The translations under genes and the position numbers were made by a program. Shown here one piece after another: positions 1-13,117 of a stretch of DNA of 64,000 nt. The stretch lies in contig CM052356.1 in the NCBI GenBank assembly GCA_028551475.1, forward strand, positions 10,381,884-10,445,883, written 5' to 3'. The notes under the pieces are model-generated. The model was not told the origin of the DNA. It worked only from the letters and a program-made list of their open reading frames with translations, and did no database searches. This stretch comes from Casuarina equisetifolia. Lineage: Eukaryota; Streptophyta; Magnoliopsida; Fagales; Casuarinaceae. Within the stretch, counting starts at the first letter, position 1. The number at the start of each line of letters is the position of its first letter.

Positions 1-3000
1 TAATTTTTTGACCCGAATAGCTGGATAGACTTGCTTCACGGGTCATCCGGGTCCGAATCCAACCGGGTTGGACCTAGGTCAGGGTAGTCTAACCTATTTG
101 GGTCTGGCCAGCCTAGCCCATCGGGGTCGATCTAGCCCATTAGGGTTGGCCCAATCCGGCCCATCCAGGTTTGGCCCATTTGGGCCAACTTGGTCTGACC
201 CATTCGGGTCCATGAACCCGACCTAGTCAACAAGTCAACCCGATTCAGTCAATGGTCAACGGTTTAAAAAAGTCAACTATTTTGACCAAAAACTTTGACT
301 GACACGTGAGAGCGCCTGGGTTATCCAAATTGAGTGTAGTTTGAACCAGAATGTATATTTTTAAATAAACAAATATTTTGATATATTATATGATATGTTT
401 TATATATTTTTCACTCTCTTTCGATGCTTTAAAGTTTATAGCATGTATGTTGACATTTTATTTTCTTTCTATCATGCTTAAACTTGGTCATATACACTAT
501 ATTGTATGCTATTATGGTAGTATATGTAATTATAACATGCATTTAGTTAATTGTATTACAATGTTTATTCATATTCTAATAAGTACATAAAACATGTTCT
601 GCAGTATGGGAATGATCCAATTAGGTTGTGACTGCCAAAGTGGCACAGCTTAATTGTGTTCAAAAAGAGGTTTTCTCATGTGGATGGGAATGTTTTCGTT
701 TTAGTATATAGTTATACTCCCAAAGGAGGTGATTATATATTAGAACATAAAGAGTTGCATAGTTGAAATGCATGTATTTAGACTAATTGGATTAGTCTAT
801 ACACCCAAAGGTGATAGATTATGAAAATTAGGATATTCTCATGGCCTTTACTATACTACGATTTTACATTGATTTGTTATGTATTCTGTCCAAAGATGTT
901 TACATGATAGAGTTTGTGAATCTCCAAGTATGTGATTGTATTTATATAATACTCATATATTACTAATATTGTATTGGCTCACTTTCAGTCACCTTTCCTA
1001 TCAACAATCATATGATAATTATTGAGACACTTATAGGTACGAACTTTAAAAGATGGAAAGATGATGTTATGTTCGCAATGGAAATGGCAGATATTCATTT
1101 TGCTTTTACTACAGAACAACCAGCTGCTGTCACTGAAGAAAGTACTGAAGAGCAAAAAAAAACTTTTGAATCATGGACAAAAAGTAATCGTATTTGTTTA
1201 TTGTCCATGAAGAGGTCAATCATGGATTATCTTAAAAGTGGGTTGCTTGTGGATGGTACAATTAAAGCATTTATGGAAGCTATAGGGAGCAGATATAGGG
1301 TATCTTCTAATGCTAAAACAGGTTAACTTTTTCAAGTATTATATGCTATGAGGTATAATGGTGCTGGTAATGTAAGAGATTACATCATCAGAATGGTAGA
1401 TTATCAGACAAAGCTTAAGGCATTGGATGTAGCACTCCTTGATGCATGTGTTGTCCACCATGCTCTGAATTCGCTTTCTCCTGAATTTGGAATAATCAAG
1501 ATCACCTACAATAACCAAGAAGAAAGATGGTCTTTTAATGATCTAATTGCTAAAGTCGTGGTGGAAGAAGAAAAATTGCAGCGAGATAAGTCGCATATGG
1601 TAATATATTCACCCAATTCAAATGTGGGAAAAGGAAGAAAAGCAGCTGCACCAAGTCATCCAGGTATTCCTTCAACCTCTAAGAATATTAGTTCATCTGG
1701 TCATAAAGGTGGGGTTAAGAAAACACTCTTTAAGAAAGAGAGTGACCGTTGCTTCTTCTGTAAGAAGAAAGGTCACATGAAAAAGGAGTGTAACAAATAT
1801 AAATCTTGGCTTCAAAAGCGCAAGCCAGCAAGTAACAGTTCTTTGATTTTTGTTTGTGAATCTAATTTATCTGTAGCCCCATCAAGTTCTTGGTGGCTCG
1901 ATACTAGTGCAACTAATCATGTTGCTTTTACCATTCAAGGGTTCATAAACAAACGGAGACCAAGTAAAGATGAATTATGGCTTACAATTAGGAATAATGC
2001 TAAAGTCCCTATAGACTTTATGGGAGATATTGTTTTAACATTAGATTCAGGTTTTGAAATGTTATTGAAAGAACACTTTTTATGTACCGTCTTTTAGACA
2101 AAATTTAATTTCAGTTTCTGTTTTAGACATAGATGGTTATATGTTTGAAATAAAGAACTCAATGATTAGTTTGTTTTACAATTCAAATCAAGTTGGATCT
2201 TGTGTTTTATCATATGGTTTATATCAATTAAGATTATCTCCCTAGAATGTTTACAATAGTGAAAAGATTGTTCCCAAAAGGTCTTTACCTAAAGAGCAAT
2301 CATACATGTTGTGGCATAAAAGGCTTGGTCACATTTTTAGAGAGAGGGTGGATAGATTGATAAAGTCTAACATTCTTTCTCCTCTTAAAGATGATCTAGA
2401 GACATGTGTTGATTGTTGTAGAGGTAAAATGGTCAAGATAAAGAAAAAGACTACAAATCTTAGTTCTGATCTCTTAAAGATTATACATACTGATATCAGT
2501 AGACCATATACATCAACCTTATGTAGAAATGTATATTTTATTACATTTATAGATGATTTTTCCCGTTATGGTTACTTGTATTTGATTAAGGAAAAGTCTG
2601 AGTCTCTTGATAAATTTAAGATTTTCAAGACTGGGGTCGAAAAACAGTTGAGAAAAATAATCAAGGTTGTTAGATCAGATAGAGGGAGAGAATATTATGG
2701 CAAACATGGCGATGTTGGATAGCTTAAAGGCCTGTTTGCTCAATATTTAGAAAACTCTGGAATAGTTGCTCAATTTATAATGCCAGGGAATCCTGAACAA
2801 AATGGTGTAGCTGAAAAACATAACAGGACTCTTATGGATATGGTGAGAAGTATGGTCAGTAGAACCAATTTACCTAGTTTCTTATGGGGAAAAGGTTTGA
2901 AAATAGCTCTTTATATACTTAATCGAGTACCCACAAAAGTTGCTCCACTTACGCCGTTTGAGTTATGGACTAGTCGTGTACCTAGTTTAAATCATTTAAA

Positions 3001-5901
3001 AGTTTAGGAATGTCCTGCAGAAGTAAGATTGTATAATCCAACTCTAAGTAAGTTGGATTCAAGGACTACAAAATGTTACTTTGTATCTTATCCTGATCAT
3101 TCTAAGGGATATCATTTTTATAACCCATCTGGAGGAACTAGAATTGTAGAGTCTCAAACTGCAAAGTTTTTGGAGCTTGATGTAGCAGAAAATGTTAGAA
3201 GTACTCCTCCACCAATTCAGGATGTAGATGAAGTAAGCACATCTGTGACGTTTTCTTTACCTACTCAAGCAATAGAATTGCCTATAGTACCAACTGTAAG
3301 AACTTCTAAGCCTTCATCATCAGTTACAGATCTAGTTGTGGAACATCAAGTGCAGAATCACGATCCTGAACCTATACTTCGAAGATCAACTAAAGAAAGA
3401 AGATCTGCAATTCATCCAGATTATTTAGTTTATTTGGGTGAACATGATTATGATATAGGAGTTATGAAGGATCCAATAACATATATAGAAGAAATATCGA
3501 GCTTCTCAAGCAAAGCTTCTGGTTAAATGCAATGCAAGATAAAATGCAATCGATGAAGCATAATGATGTCTGGGAACTAGTTAAGTTACCTGAAGGTTAT
3601 AAACCTATTGGTTGTAAATGGGTATATAAGACTAAAAGGAGTTCTACTGGGCAAGTTGAAAGGTTTAAAACTAGATTAGTAGCAAAAGGTTTCATACAGA
3701 AAAAAGGAATAGATTATAATGAAACTTTTTTTCCAATCTCTTTTAAAGATTCCTTTAGAATTGTAATAACTTTAGTAGCTCATTTTGATATGGAATTGCA
3801 TCAAATGGATGTTAAAATTGCTTTTATGAATGGAACACTAGATGAAATAGTGTATATGAAACAGCCTAAAGGTTTTGAAATGAAAGAAGGAAAAAAGCTT
3901 GTTTGTAGACTTAAGAAGTATATTTATGGATTAAAGCAAGCTTTAGACAGTAGTACATAAGGTTTGATAGTTTTATTATTTCATGTGGTTTTGTAGAAAA
4001 TAGAGTAGATCGTTATATATACACTAAGATTAGTAGGAGCACTTCGATCTTTCTTGTCCTTTATGTGGATGACATTTTGCTTGCGAGTAATAGTCAAACG
4101 TTACTTCATGAGATTAAAGAATTATTATCAACTCAGTTTGATATGAATGATCTAAGTAAAGCAACTTATGTTTTAAGGATTGAAATTCAAAAGGACCATT
4201 CTCGGCATTTATTGGGGCTTTCTCAAAAGGCATATATAGGTCGAATTCTTGAACGATATAACATGGAAGATTGTAAAGGAGGCAAGGTGCCAATCTATAA
4301 GAGTGATAAATTAAATAAAGATCAATGCCTTGAGACAGAAGAAGAGAAAGCTTTAATGAGGAATATACCATACGCGAGTGCGCCTGGACATAGCTTTTAT
4401 AACAGGACTTCTCGGTAGATATCAATCAAATCTTGGACAAGAGCATTGGGTAGTTGTTAAGAAGGTCTTAAGTTACTTAAAGAGAACAAAAGATTGTATG
4501 ATGACTTACAAGCATGTAAAAGAACTAGAGCTAGTTAGGTATACATATTCAGATTTTGCTGAATGTAAGGATGATTGGAAATCTATATCAAGATATGTGT
4601 TTATAATGGCAGGAGGAGCCATTTCATGGAAAAGCTCAAAACAGACAATGATGACATCTTCAACCATGCATTCAAAATTTATAGCATACTATGGAGCATC
4701 CATTCAAGCTGTTTGGCTAAAGAACCTCATAAGAAAATTACAAGGCTTTGATTTTGTTAATAGACCAACCAAGTTATACTGTGATAATAGAGCTGCAGTA
4801 TTGTTTATTAACAATAACAAAAGTCTAGGAAAGTCCAAACATATAGACATAAAATACTTAACCATAAAAGAAAAGGTTAAGGAAGGTGAAATTTCAGCAG
4901 AGTCGATTAGTACAGTTAATATGATAGTTGATATGCTTACTAAAGGTCTAAGCCCTTGTGTTTATGAAAGACATGTCAATAGCAAAGGCTTAGCGGCATC
5001 ATGGGATGTTTTTGTATAGTGAGAGCTTTTAATATTTTCTTTAAAGACTTAAGGTAAAAGTATACCTTAAGCATTGGCTGAAATTAGTCAGCCATAAGGA
5101 TATCTTGTAACATATAAAGTTTAACTTAAGTTATAAAATGCAAGATATGTTAAAGGTTCATTGGAACCATAAAGTGAATTCCTGATAACATTCTGTTATT
5201 GAAGGAGAAATAATTAGACTGACAATAGTAATAACACATACAGAAATTGTTGAAGTGTTATATAATTGCCACATCACCATATTTATCTATTTTAAGAGAT
5301 TGAAGATTTTGTGGTCATGACTGGTGCTATATCTCTTAATAGGTATAGTTACTAGTGCGATTCAGAGTTTAAGATCTGATATGATTAGCTTTAGTTAAGA
5401 ACTATTTCTGGATCAATGTAAAGATGTGCATAATTTTAATTTAATATAACCCAAGTAAGAGAATGTTAGCTTAATTTTTATTTAAGCTTACTTAAGTGGA
5501 CTATATTATGTTGGTTCATAAGAGTTCTAAATATGGACTAGCTTATGTGGGCCTTGGCTAACCAAATAAGGGCAGTGTTTAGTGGGCCTATTGGGTTGCA
5601 CATAAGATAAGGCTAGGTATTATCCTCTAGCTCATACAAATTTATCTTATTCTTAGGGTTTCATAAGGTTGCTTTTTCATAAAAAGACGAAACCTAGGTT
5701 CTCTCATCGAGCCAGTGATTCTTATGAGAATAGAGGATATTCGCCTAAGCTCAAATTCCAAAGAGCATTATTGGATCTTGAATGGATCGCAAAAGCGGTA
5801 TGTTTTTATCTATTAAATTTCTATTTGTTTGCTAAATCAAAATCATATAAACGGTGTTTTAGATTTGTCTACGTAGATCCTATAAAGTTTCTTTTCTAAC
5901 A
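1..5901 (+). mobile_element. Ty1/copia LTR retrotransposon fossil, 5' end outside the window
   Basis: The order is that of Ty1/copia: an untranslated leader (about 1-1011), gag (from about 1012) ending in a CCHC zinc knuckle (CFFCKKKGHMKKEC, near 1750-1795), a protease-like stretch (about 1880-2100), integrase (about 2290-3100), reverse transcriptase with a YVDD motif near 4062 (about 3530-4400) and RNase H (about 4480-5019). A 3' LTR follows at 5464-5901. No 5' LTR is seen. The leader resembles that of the element at the far end of the window, so the 5' LTR probably lies upstream of base 1. The element is broken, with roughly half a dozen or more breaks, and cannot be active. Age cannot be read from LTR divergence because only one LTR is present. 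The copia call is firm; the lineage within copia is not resolved. Confidence 0.9.
5464..5901 (+). repeat. 3' LTR of the first copia element
   Basis: This 438-bp segment begins TGTTAG and ends TAACA, so it has TG...CA ends with a 5-bp inverted repeat (TGTTA/TAACA). A purine-rich run (AAGTAAGAGAA) sits directly upstream, as expected of a polypurine tract. It follows the RNase H region by about 440 bp. A target-site duplication cannot be tested because the other end of the element lies outside the window. Confidence 0.75.
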
Positions 5902-8087
5902 ATGCCAGTCATGTCAATGATCCAAGCATGACATATTGTCACTTGAAAATAATGAACATGTGAGACAAAGTTGTGTGACATCAAAAGCAAGGAATAGAAG
6001 AAGAAAATATGCAAATAATGATCTCGCATTACTAAGATTATATGATAGAAAAACAATTTAGGAATCACTATTGGACTTAACAATAAAGTCATTCCTTGGA
6101 AAATGTTTGATTTTTTTCGAGAGTTTACATATGTAGAAGACGTAGGGATGATTTTCTCTCTGGTATGGATTCCATATGATTAGACTATTTGGTTCACACT
6201 ACTGCATAAGGTGATCTAATTTTGGGTTTAGTGAGACCAATAGATTTGAGGTGTGTTAAACTCTAAGCCAAAATTGATATTTTGACAAAGAGTAAAATGA
6301 TGATTATTAGACTACTTATGATATGGATACTTAGAGATGTAATATTCATTTAGGAGAATTTGATAGAACCATAATTGAGGGAAATTGATAGATTCGCAAA
6401 GGTTATTATGTAGTTGATATACCTAGAATTGCTTAGTTAGTTAATGTTGTTTCTCTAATTACCATCCCGATAATTGTATAAGTAGCGAGATTTATTTTCA
6501 TCTTTAATCACTCTATGATTAGAATGTCCATAAAAGAGAAATTTAATTCCATAAGGTGATAAGAATGATGTGATACATTCTCCTTCTTAATCGTGAAGAC
6601 TTCAATATAAGTGATGTGAGTTTAGTGGCAATTTATGTTGCATTATATTAGTCCATGAGATTTAAAGTTAAAAAGAGAATATGATGTGTGGGTAAAGGAA
6701 AACTCATATAGATTTATGTTATTTTTCAAGTATTGACACCTAAAATTCTATAAATTTATGAGCGTACATGGATTTTTAAGGTACTTAAGTAATAACATAA
6801 GTATTTATTTTAGGGTGACTGTTTAGATATGTTATTCACTTCTTAAATGTGTTAATAACAAGATTGGTTGCTAAAGGAGTTTATAACAAAGTTTGTTATA
6901 AAATACTTGAGAGCAATATGATATATTTTTTAAATGAGATACTCGAGATAACGTACCATGAGATTCTTTCAATTGGATTAAGTTGAAGAGAAAGACTAAG
7001 AGAGAATTTATTTATTATAGGCTAAATGCTTGTCATGTATGTTCTCAGTTGACATTTTGAACTATTGAAAAATGGATATGATTAAAGAGTATTGGGTTTG
7101 CACTAGCAATAAACGGCTTGAGGATAGACCTATATGAGGTTAGATATTGCACATGGAGCAAATGTGATTAGTAGACATGAACATGAACTTGGACTTAGCA
7201 AATGTCCATTGATAGTAAGAGTACTATCAATTATCTTCATGGTTTGTTAGCTGACTAGCTAGATGTGTTGCAATTTAGTAATAAAGGTATTACTTACAGA
7301 AGCTCATAGATAATTATGATTATAGGAGCCATGGAGTTCATGAGATTATAAAGATTCCTAGAGGAGTTAGATCAAAGATTCTTTTAGTTCATTCAAAGAT
7401 GATGGACTCTTATATGGGTATCCCTTTATCATATTAGAGATAGAGAAAGAGCTTAATGAGTTAGGGGAGATACATATTTCTTAGTGCAACTGATGTGTTA
7501 CTTAGTTAGATATCCATTTATTGGTGATAAAGGTAAAGCTCAAGAAGTTAGGAAAAAGACATCTTCTGATGCAACTAATGTGTTAATTAAGATGGTGGAT
7601 TGATGTTGAAAGTCTATTAAATTGTTGAAAGGCTTAAAGATCACCTATAAAGTAAACCAATGGTTGTTACACTAATTTTACTTTAAAAGAAAAATTGTTA
7701 TGATTGAAGTAAAAATTAGTAAGTTTAGATATATTCTATATGTATTATAAGAATATTCTAGAAGTTATTCTCCTTTATATTAATATGTATCCATAATAGT
7801 ATCCAACTAGGACTCCCTTTGATGGTAGTATATAAAAGGAAAACTATAAAAAAAAAAAACCTAATAGGAGATAAAAAGAAAAAGTAGAAAAAAGACATAC
7901 ACCTCATGAGGGTGGTAACCAAAGAGTGTTGCATTATGTAGCAACCATTAGTCAAGAGAAAATTGGTATGTTGTTATGAGTGCTATGAACAATTGTGTGA
8001 GAATTGTGAAAATTATGAATGGATATTGTATGTTTATGGTTTGATCTTTGTATCTATATGTTCATGTGATAGGTTATTTTCACAACA
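5902..8087 (+). mobile_element. Decayed Ty1/copia remnant with its 3' LTR
   Basis: No long open frame survives, but short peptide matches to copia pol occur in order: an RLVAKG-type reverse transcriptase segment near 6850-6880 and an MRLDIAH...SRH segment, typical of the region before RNase H, near 7135-7190. A segment from 7696 to about 8087 starts TGTTATGATTG, follows an A/G-rich run, ends near CACAACA, and is clearly related (reverse complement) to the solo LTR at 15514-16006, so I read it as the 3' LTR of this remnant. The remnant is heavily broken and looks older than the element directly upstream, which may have inserted beside or into it. The left boundary is uncertain. Confidence 0.6.
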
Positions 8088-8990
8088 AAAAGATTCCTAC
8101 AAAGTGGGTAGTGTGCATGGTAAGGTCAAGATACTTAATATTGTTGGGTTTAAAAGAAGATATGCAAATCAAAAGATATTCATTTCTACATGAGTTGGTA
8201 AAAAGATATGTGAATTAGGATCACATTTACTTCAAGGATTATGCAATATGTGGATCTATGATTGTTTGGGCAAATAGCTACATTAGCTCGGCGAAGGAAA
8301 GCAATTTTGGCAATAGCAAGCAAAGAAAGGTTTCTCAATCAACGTTAGCACGCTATGGTCATTTTAGAGTAATGACCATTTTCATTTTCTCTTATCTCCT
8401 TTCCATATTTTCCTTTTGATTTATCTTTCCTTTTGGAGCAAAAGGGGACTTAAAAAATAGGGTTATACATATTCAAATGAAGACAAGCAAATTGTAAACT
8501 ATCTTCAAGTTTTGGAGTTATTCACCTTATGATTCAAAGAAGTGTTCTTACTAACTTCTTGTGTTCTAAGTTGCATAGGAAAGAGCGAGTAGAAAGTTTG
8601 AGAGAGAGAGAGAGAGAGAGAGGCATAACTGTAACAATAGTAACAATAGTAACAACAAACAATGAAACCCTGGATTAGGCCTACAGCGTCCAACACTTCG
8701 AAGGCCCGGAATCTCCAAATCAGAACCCCTTACAACCTAAAAGAAACAAATCTTAAGAGGTTCAGCCCGCCATATCCGTGAAACGACAGCCGGACGTTAT
8801 AACTGGATTTCGAACGGATAACGCTTACAGCACCAGTTGGCGGGACCTGATAATTGTTGCAGCATGGTTCTCAATCCCCGGCTCCATTTTCTTCGATTTC
8901 TCTCTGTACGTTACCCTCCAAGAGAACCAGAAGGATAATTTAAATAGAGAAGAAAGTGAGAACTTGTTCAAAGGTTAGTTAGGTTGAGCA
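8088..8990. other. Intergenic DNA upstream of the PPR gene, with an (AG)n tract
   Basis: No gene is seen. A perfect (AG)n run of about 22 bp lies at 8600-8622, roughly 370 bp before the PPR start codon. GAGA-type repeats of this sort are bound by BBR/BPC factors in plants, but nothing here shows that it is used. The last 230 bp before the start codon are less AT-rich and probably include the promoter and 5' leader. Confidence 0.5.
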
Positions 8991-11639
8991 ATGGAGAACC
9001 TAATCATACCCTGCAAATCCATCCCTCCCCTGCCAATACCATCCAAGCTGGGCAACCAATCCAAGTTCTCACCCAGACTCAATATGTCTTTCCCCGATAC
9101 AACCAATCCGAAGCTCACGGACGTTTACTTGAATTACCTCCGCAAAGCTGGGCGTCTCAGCGAAGCTGTGTCCGCTCTTGAGTTCATTGCTCAACGTGGG
9201 TCCAAGGTAAATCCCAAGACCTATCTTAAACTGTTACAGTCTTGCATTGATGAGAATTCTATTCAGCTGGGTCGGAAGCTCCATGAATATGTTGATTTGG
9301 TTACGGAGGTAAACACCTTCGTGGAGACTAAGATTGTGAGCATGTACGCTAAATGCGGATGTTTGGACGATGCGCGAAGGGTGTTCGGTGAGATGCGTGA
9401 GAAGAACTTGTATACTTGGTCCGCAATGATTGGTGCGTGCTCGAGAGAGCATAGGTGGAAGGAGGTGGTGGAGCTTTTTTATTCTATGACGGAAGATGGG
9501 GCTATGCCTGATAGTTTTTTGTTCCCTAAGATCTTGCAGGCATGTGCAAATTGTGGGGATTTTGAGACCGGGAAGTTAATACATTCATTGGTGGTTCGAC
9601 TTGGGATGAATTCTTACATTCGTGTTAACAATTCAATTTTGGCTGTGTATGCAAAGAGTGGGAAAATGAGTTTAGCAAGGAGATATTTTGAGACGATGGA
9701 CGAGAGGGATAGTGTAACTTGGAATGCGATGATAGCTGGATATGTCCAGACAGGCGAGCATGAGGAAGCTCATAGATTGTTTGATGCAATGCATGAAGAA
9801 GGGTTTGAAGCAAGTTTGGTGACATGGAACATATTGATTGCAAGTTATAACCAGTTAGGCCATTGCAATGTCGCAATGGAATTGATGAAGAAGATGGAAA
9901 GTTTTGGAATAACTCCTGATATCTTTACTTGGACTTCTATGATTTCTGGGTTTGCTCAAAACAACAGGAGATTTCAGGCATTGGATTTATTCAAGGATAT
10001 GCTTTGGGAAGGGGTTGAACCAAATGGGGTTACAATTGCAAGTGCAATGTCAGCATGTTCATCTTTGAAATCATTAGACATGGGGTTGGAAATCCATTCT
10101 GTTGCTGTTAAGATGGGTTTCATCAGTGATGTATTAGTTGGGAATTCACTCATTGATATGTATTCGAAATGTGGAGACTTGGAAGCAGCACAGTGTGTCT
10201 TTGATATGATCTCCGAGAAAGATGTATACACTTGGAATTCAATGATCCAAGGATATTGCCAAGCTGGCTACTATGGGCAAGCCCATGTTCTTTTTATGAA
10301 AATGAGGGAATCTGGTGTACCACCTAATGTTATAACATGGAATGGGATGATCTCAGGATATATCCAGAATGGCGATGAGGACCAAGCCATGGATCTTTTC
10401 CAGAGGATGGAAAAAGATGGGAAGATTAAGCGGGATACGGCTTCATGGAACTCTCTTATTGCTGGTTACCTTCATATTGGGCAAAAGAACAAGGCATTAG
10501 GAATATTTAGACAGATGCAATCCTCCTTTATTATTCCAAACTCAGTTACAATGTTGAGTGTCATACCTGTGTGCGCGAATTTGGTTTCAGGAAAGAAGGT
10601 CAAAGAGATCCATGGTTGTGTAGTACGTAGAAGCTTAGCAACTGAACTTTCCATTGCAAATTCTCTTATTGATACTTATGCTAAGTCAGGGAATATAGGA
10701 TATTCAAGAACCATATTTGATGGAATTTCGTCCAAAGATGTCATTACTTGGAACTCATTGATTGGTGCTAATGTTTTACATGGTAATGCAGATGCTGCAC
10801 TTGATCTCTTTGGTCAGATGAAGAAGTTTGGAATCAGACCAAATAGAGGTACCTTTGTCAACGTTATCTTGGCTTACAGTCTTGCTGGAATGGTGGATGA
10901 GGGGGAGAGAGCTTTTTCTAGCATCACTAAAGAGTATCAGATAGTACCTACTTTAGAACATTATACAGCTATGGTGGATCTCTATGGTCGTGCAGGTAGG
11001 CTGGCAGGGGCTATAGAGTTTATCGAAGATATGCCCATTGAACCTGATTCCTCTACATGGACTGCCCTACTGACTGCCTGTAGGATTCATGGTAACATTA
11101 GCTTGGCAGTCCATGCAGGGGAAAGTTTGCTTGAATTAGAACCTTCAAATTCTTTGATTCACCGTTTGCTTTGTCAAGCATATGCCTTATGTGGAAGGTA
11201 TGAGGATGCTTCAAAAAGGAGAAAGCTTGAAAAGGAGAATACATCAAGAAAATCTTTTGGAAAATGTTGGATTGAAGTTAAAAACACAGTCCATACATTT
11301 CATACTGGTGATCAGTCCTCGGATGTGGAGTGTTCTTGGATACAAAGAATAAAGGGGAAGGTTCAGGGATCTGATAATCAGTATGGGCATTGCTTTGAGG
11401 ACGAAGAGAGGGAAGAGATCAGTGGTGTCCACAGTGAAAAACTTGTCTTTGCTTTTGCCCTCATAGGCTCTCCGGCACCCGAAGTTATCAGTATCGTCAA
11501 AAACCTGAGAATGTGTGGTGATTGCCATCAAACAGCCAAATATATCACTATGGCATACGGATGTGAAATATACTTGAGAGACTCCAGGTGCCTGCACCAT
11601 TTTAGGAATGGGCGTTGTTCTTGTAGGGATTATTGGTAG
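8991..11639 (+). CDS. DYW7: PLS-class pentatricopeptide repeat protein with C-terminal DYW domain (DYW7-like)
   Basis: This is an intron-less gene of 882 codons, as is usual for plant PPR genes. The N-terminal ~45 residues are rich in Ser, Pro and basic residues and look like an organelle transit peptide. Tandem PPR motifs fill roughly residues 80-720 (repeated patterns such as TWNSMIQGYCQAG and SLIDMYSKCGDLEAA). The C-terminus carries the DYW cytidine-deaminase domain with the HSE zinc/catalytic motif at about 814-816, CGDCH at 842-846 and the terminal CRDYW. All expected zinc ligands are present, so it is probably a C-to-U RNA-editing factor of chloroplast or mitochondria. From memory its sequence matches Arabidopsis At1g19720 (DYW7) along nearly the full length. 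The next gene is the JAL3-like lectin, also the neighbour in Arabidopsis. The RNA target cannot be deduced here. The ATG at 8991 gives the full transit peptide. Confidence 0.95.
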   Translation: MENLIIPCKSIPPLPIPSKLGNQSKFSPRLNMSFPDTTNPKLTDVYLNYLRKAGRLSEAVSALEFIAQRGSKVNPKTYLKLLQSCIDENSIQLGRKLHEYVDLVTEVNTFVETKIVSMYAKCGCLDDARRVFGEMREKNLYTWSAMIGACSREHRWKEVVELFYSMTEDGAMPDSFLFPKILQACANCGDFETGKLIHSLVVRLGMNSYIRVNNSILAVYAKSGKMSLARRYFETMDERDSVTWNAMIAGYVQTGEHEEAHRLFDAMHEEGFEASLVTWNILIASYNQLGHCNVAMELMKKMESFGITPDIFTWTSMISGFAQNNRRFQALDLFKDMLWEGVEPNGVTIASAMSACSSLKSLDMGLEIHSVAVKMGFISDVLVGNSLIDMYSKCGDLEAAQCVFDMISEKDVYTWNSMIQGYCQAGYYGQAHVLFMKMRESGVPPNVITWNGMISGYIQNGDEDQAMDLFQRMEKDGKIKRDTASWNSLIAGYLHIGQKNKALGIFRQMQSSFIIPNSVTMLSVIPVCANLVSGKKVKEIHGCVVRRSLATELSIANSLIDTYAKSGNIGYSRTIFDGISSKDVITWNSLIGANVLHGNADAALDLFGQMKKFGIRPNRGTFVNVILAYSLAGMVDEGERAFSSITKEYQIVPTLEHYTAMVDLYGRAGRLAGAIEFIEDMPIEPDSSTWTALLTACRIHGNISLAVHAGESLLELEPSNSLIHRLLCQAYALCGRYEDASKRRKLEKENTSRKSFGKCWIEVKNTVHTFHTGDQSSDVECSWIQRIKGKVQGSDNQYGHCFEDEEREEISGVHSEKLVFAFALIGSPAPEVISIVKNLRMCGDCHQTAKYITMAYGCEIYLRDSRCLHHFRNGRCSCRDYW

Positions 11640-12100
11640 GATAGGAATACAAAATGTGATCATTGGATACATTTGAAAAACTGTGAAGGCTTGTTGGAGG
11701 GTTTGAGATTACTTCAAGCTGTCACGGATCTTGTTATAGCTTGTAAGTAAAAAATGTACTTCCACTTCCAGTCTGGGCCACTTATAAATTTTTTGATGTG
11801 TATCAACCAACTTCACCAGAATCTTGAGAAGTTATCCTAGTTTGCATTTCATGAAACTGAGCTGATTAGGAGCTGTTGTGTTGGGCCAGATAGAGATGTG
11901 AATGTTATCACAGCTCAGGCAGTGACCAACAAGGAGAGATGCGTCCAACCCGAGTCTGTTTCTCGACTGTGATGGCATATCTTCTTGAACAGCAACTGAG
12001 GTACTGATAGTAAAGGATGTTGTAACTATAGAGTAAACGCCAAATAACCTATCAAGAATTTTCTTCTTTCATGAATGGTGTTGTCTATCTCTCCTTCTTC

Positions 12101-12134
12101 CTCTCTCTCTCTCTCCCTCTCCCTCTCCCCCCCC
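12101..12134. repeat. CT-rich microsatellite
   Basis: A (CT)n run followed by (CCCTCT)n and a C run lies about 460 bp downstream of the PPR stop codon. It is a simple-sequence tract with no coding meaning. Confidence 0.85.
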
Positions 12135-12960
12135 ACCCTTCCTGTCTTCCACGTTTTACATGAAGTCATCGTCCATATGGTTGATTCTTTTAAGCATCTT
12201 GTGGACATGAGTCGTCTTTCATCTCTATTCGTTGTGCGTTATGCTGTTAGGTAAAATTGATGTTTTGATTCTCCTTTCTCAATTCGTTGTCGATAAAATC
12301 GACTTGTATAATTGATTTTGTCGACTAAATGCTTCCACTGTATTTTCCCAACCTTTCTCATAAAATTCACTGCCTTTTTGCAGGTCCACATCATTTGATG
12401 GGGAAGCTATTTAGAAGATTTTTGTTCTCTCTTACATTTGATATTCCTTAAGTGGGAAGCTGGTAAGGACAGCTTGGTGTTTGACTGAGTAATAAGCCAT
12501 ATTCTTCACGCTAGAGCTTCTTGTGCAATACGCTTTTCGTCCTCGCGCAATAAGCATAAGATTACTAACAAATATAAAGTTTGATATGCATTTCCTAACT
12601 TTTTGTAAGGAGGTTAATGCCTTCTTTAATTGGTACTCACTTGAGCATTGTCTGAAGGTCGATTTTTGTTTTTTTAATCCCCAGGTAATCTTGACTTCAT
12701 CGGCTATGAAGACCAACAAATTACAAGGGTTTTTTACGGCCATAAAGTGCATCATATCTCATCACAAAGAAGGGCTGATGGGATATGAACAGAGGAAAAT
12801 CCCTCTCATCAGGCAAAAGATCAATTTAGAGGGCCCACGTTGCGGAAGTCGTGAATTTCCTGACTGGGTGACATAAAGAGGTTCTTATTAGATTATAACG
12901 TTAGCACCCCACGATGAAGTCAACATTATGATCAATTTAAGCCAAATCTATATTCTCTCA

Positions 12961-13117
12961 AATAGGTAGACAATTATCTCAGTAATTTCACTGCGACTTG
13001 AGACTGTTTTTCAAGAACCCAAATTTTGGATATTCTTTTAAACAAGTAGCCAAGTTCTTTAGTAATTTCACTGCAAGCTGAGACTCTATTTTTCAAGGAC
13101 CCAAATTTTTATCCAAA
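12961..13117. repeat. Two-copy decayed direct repeat, period about 80 bp
   Basis: The core AGTAATTTCACTGC, followed by GAGACT, a TTTTTCAAG run and ACCCAAATTTT, occurs twice, starting near 12961 and again near 13040. Substitutions between copies show that the duplication is not recent. No coding or structural role is evident. Confidence 0.7.

Noticed and set aside
9234-11672. Several minus-strand open frames inside the PPR gene
   Set aside because: They are antisense shadows of a long, domain-rich coding frame and have no recognisable domains.
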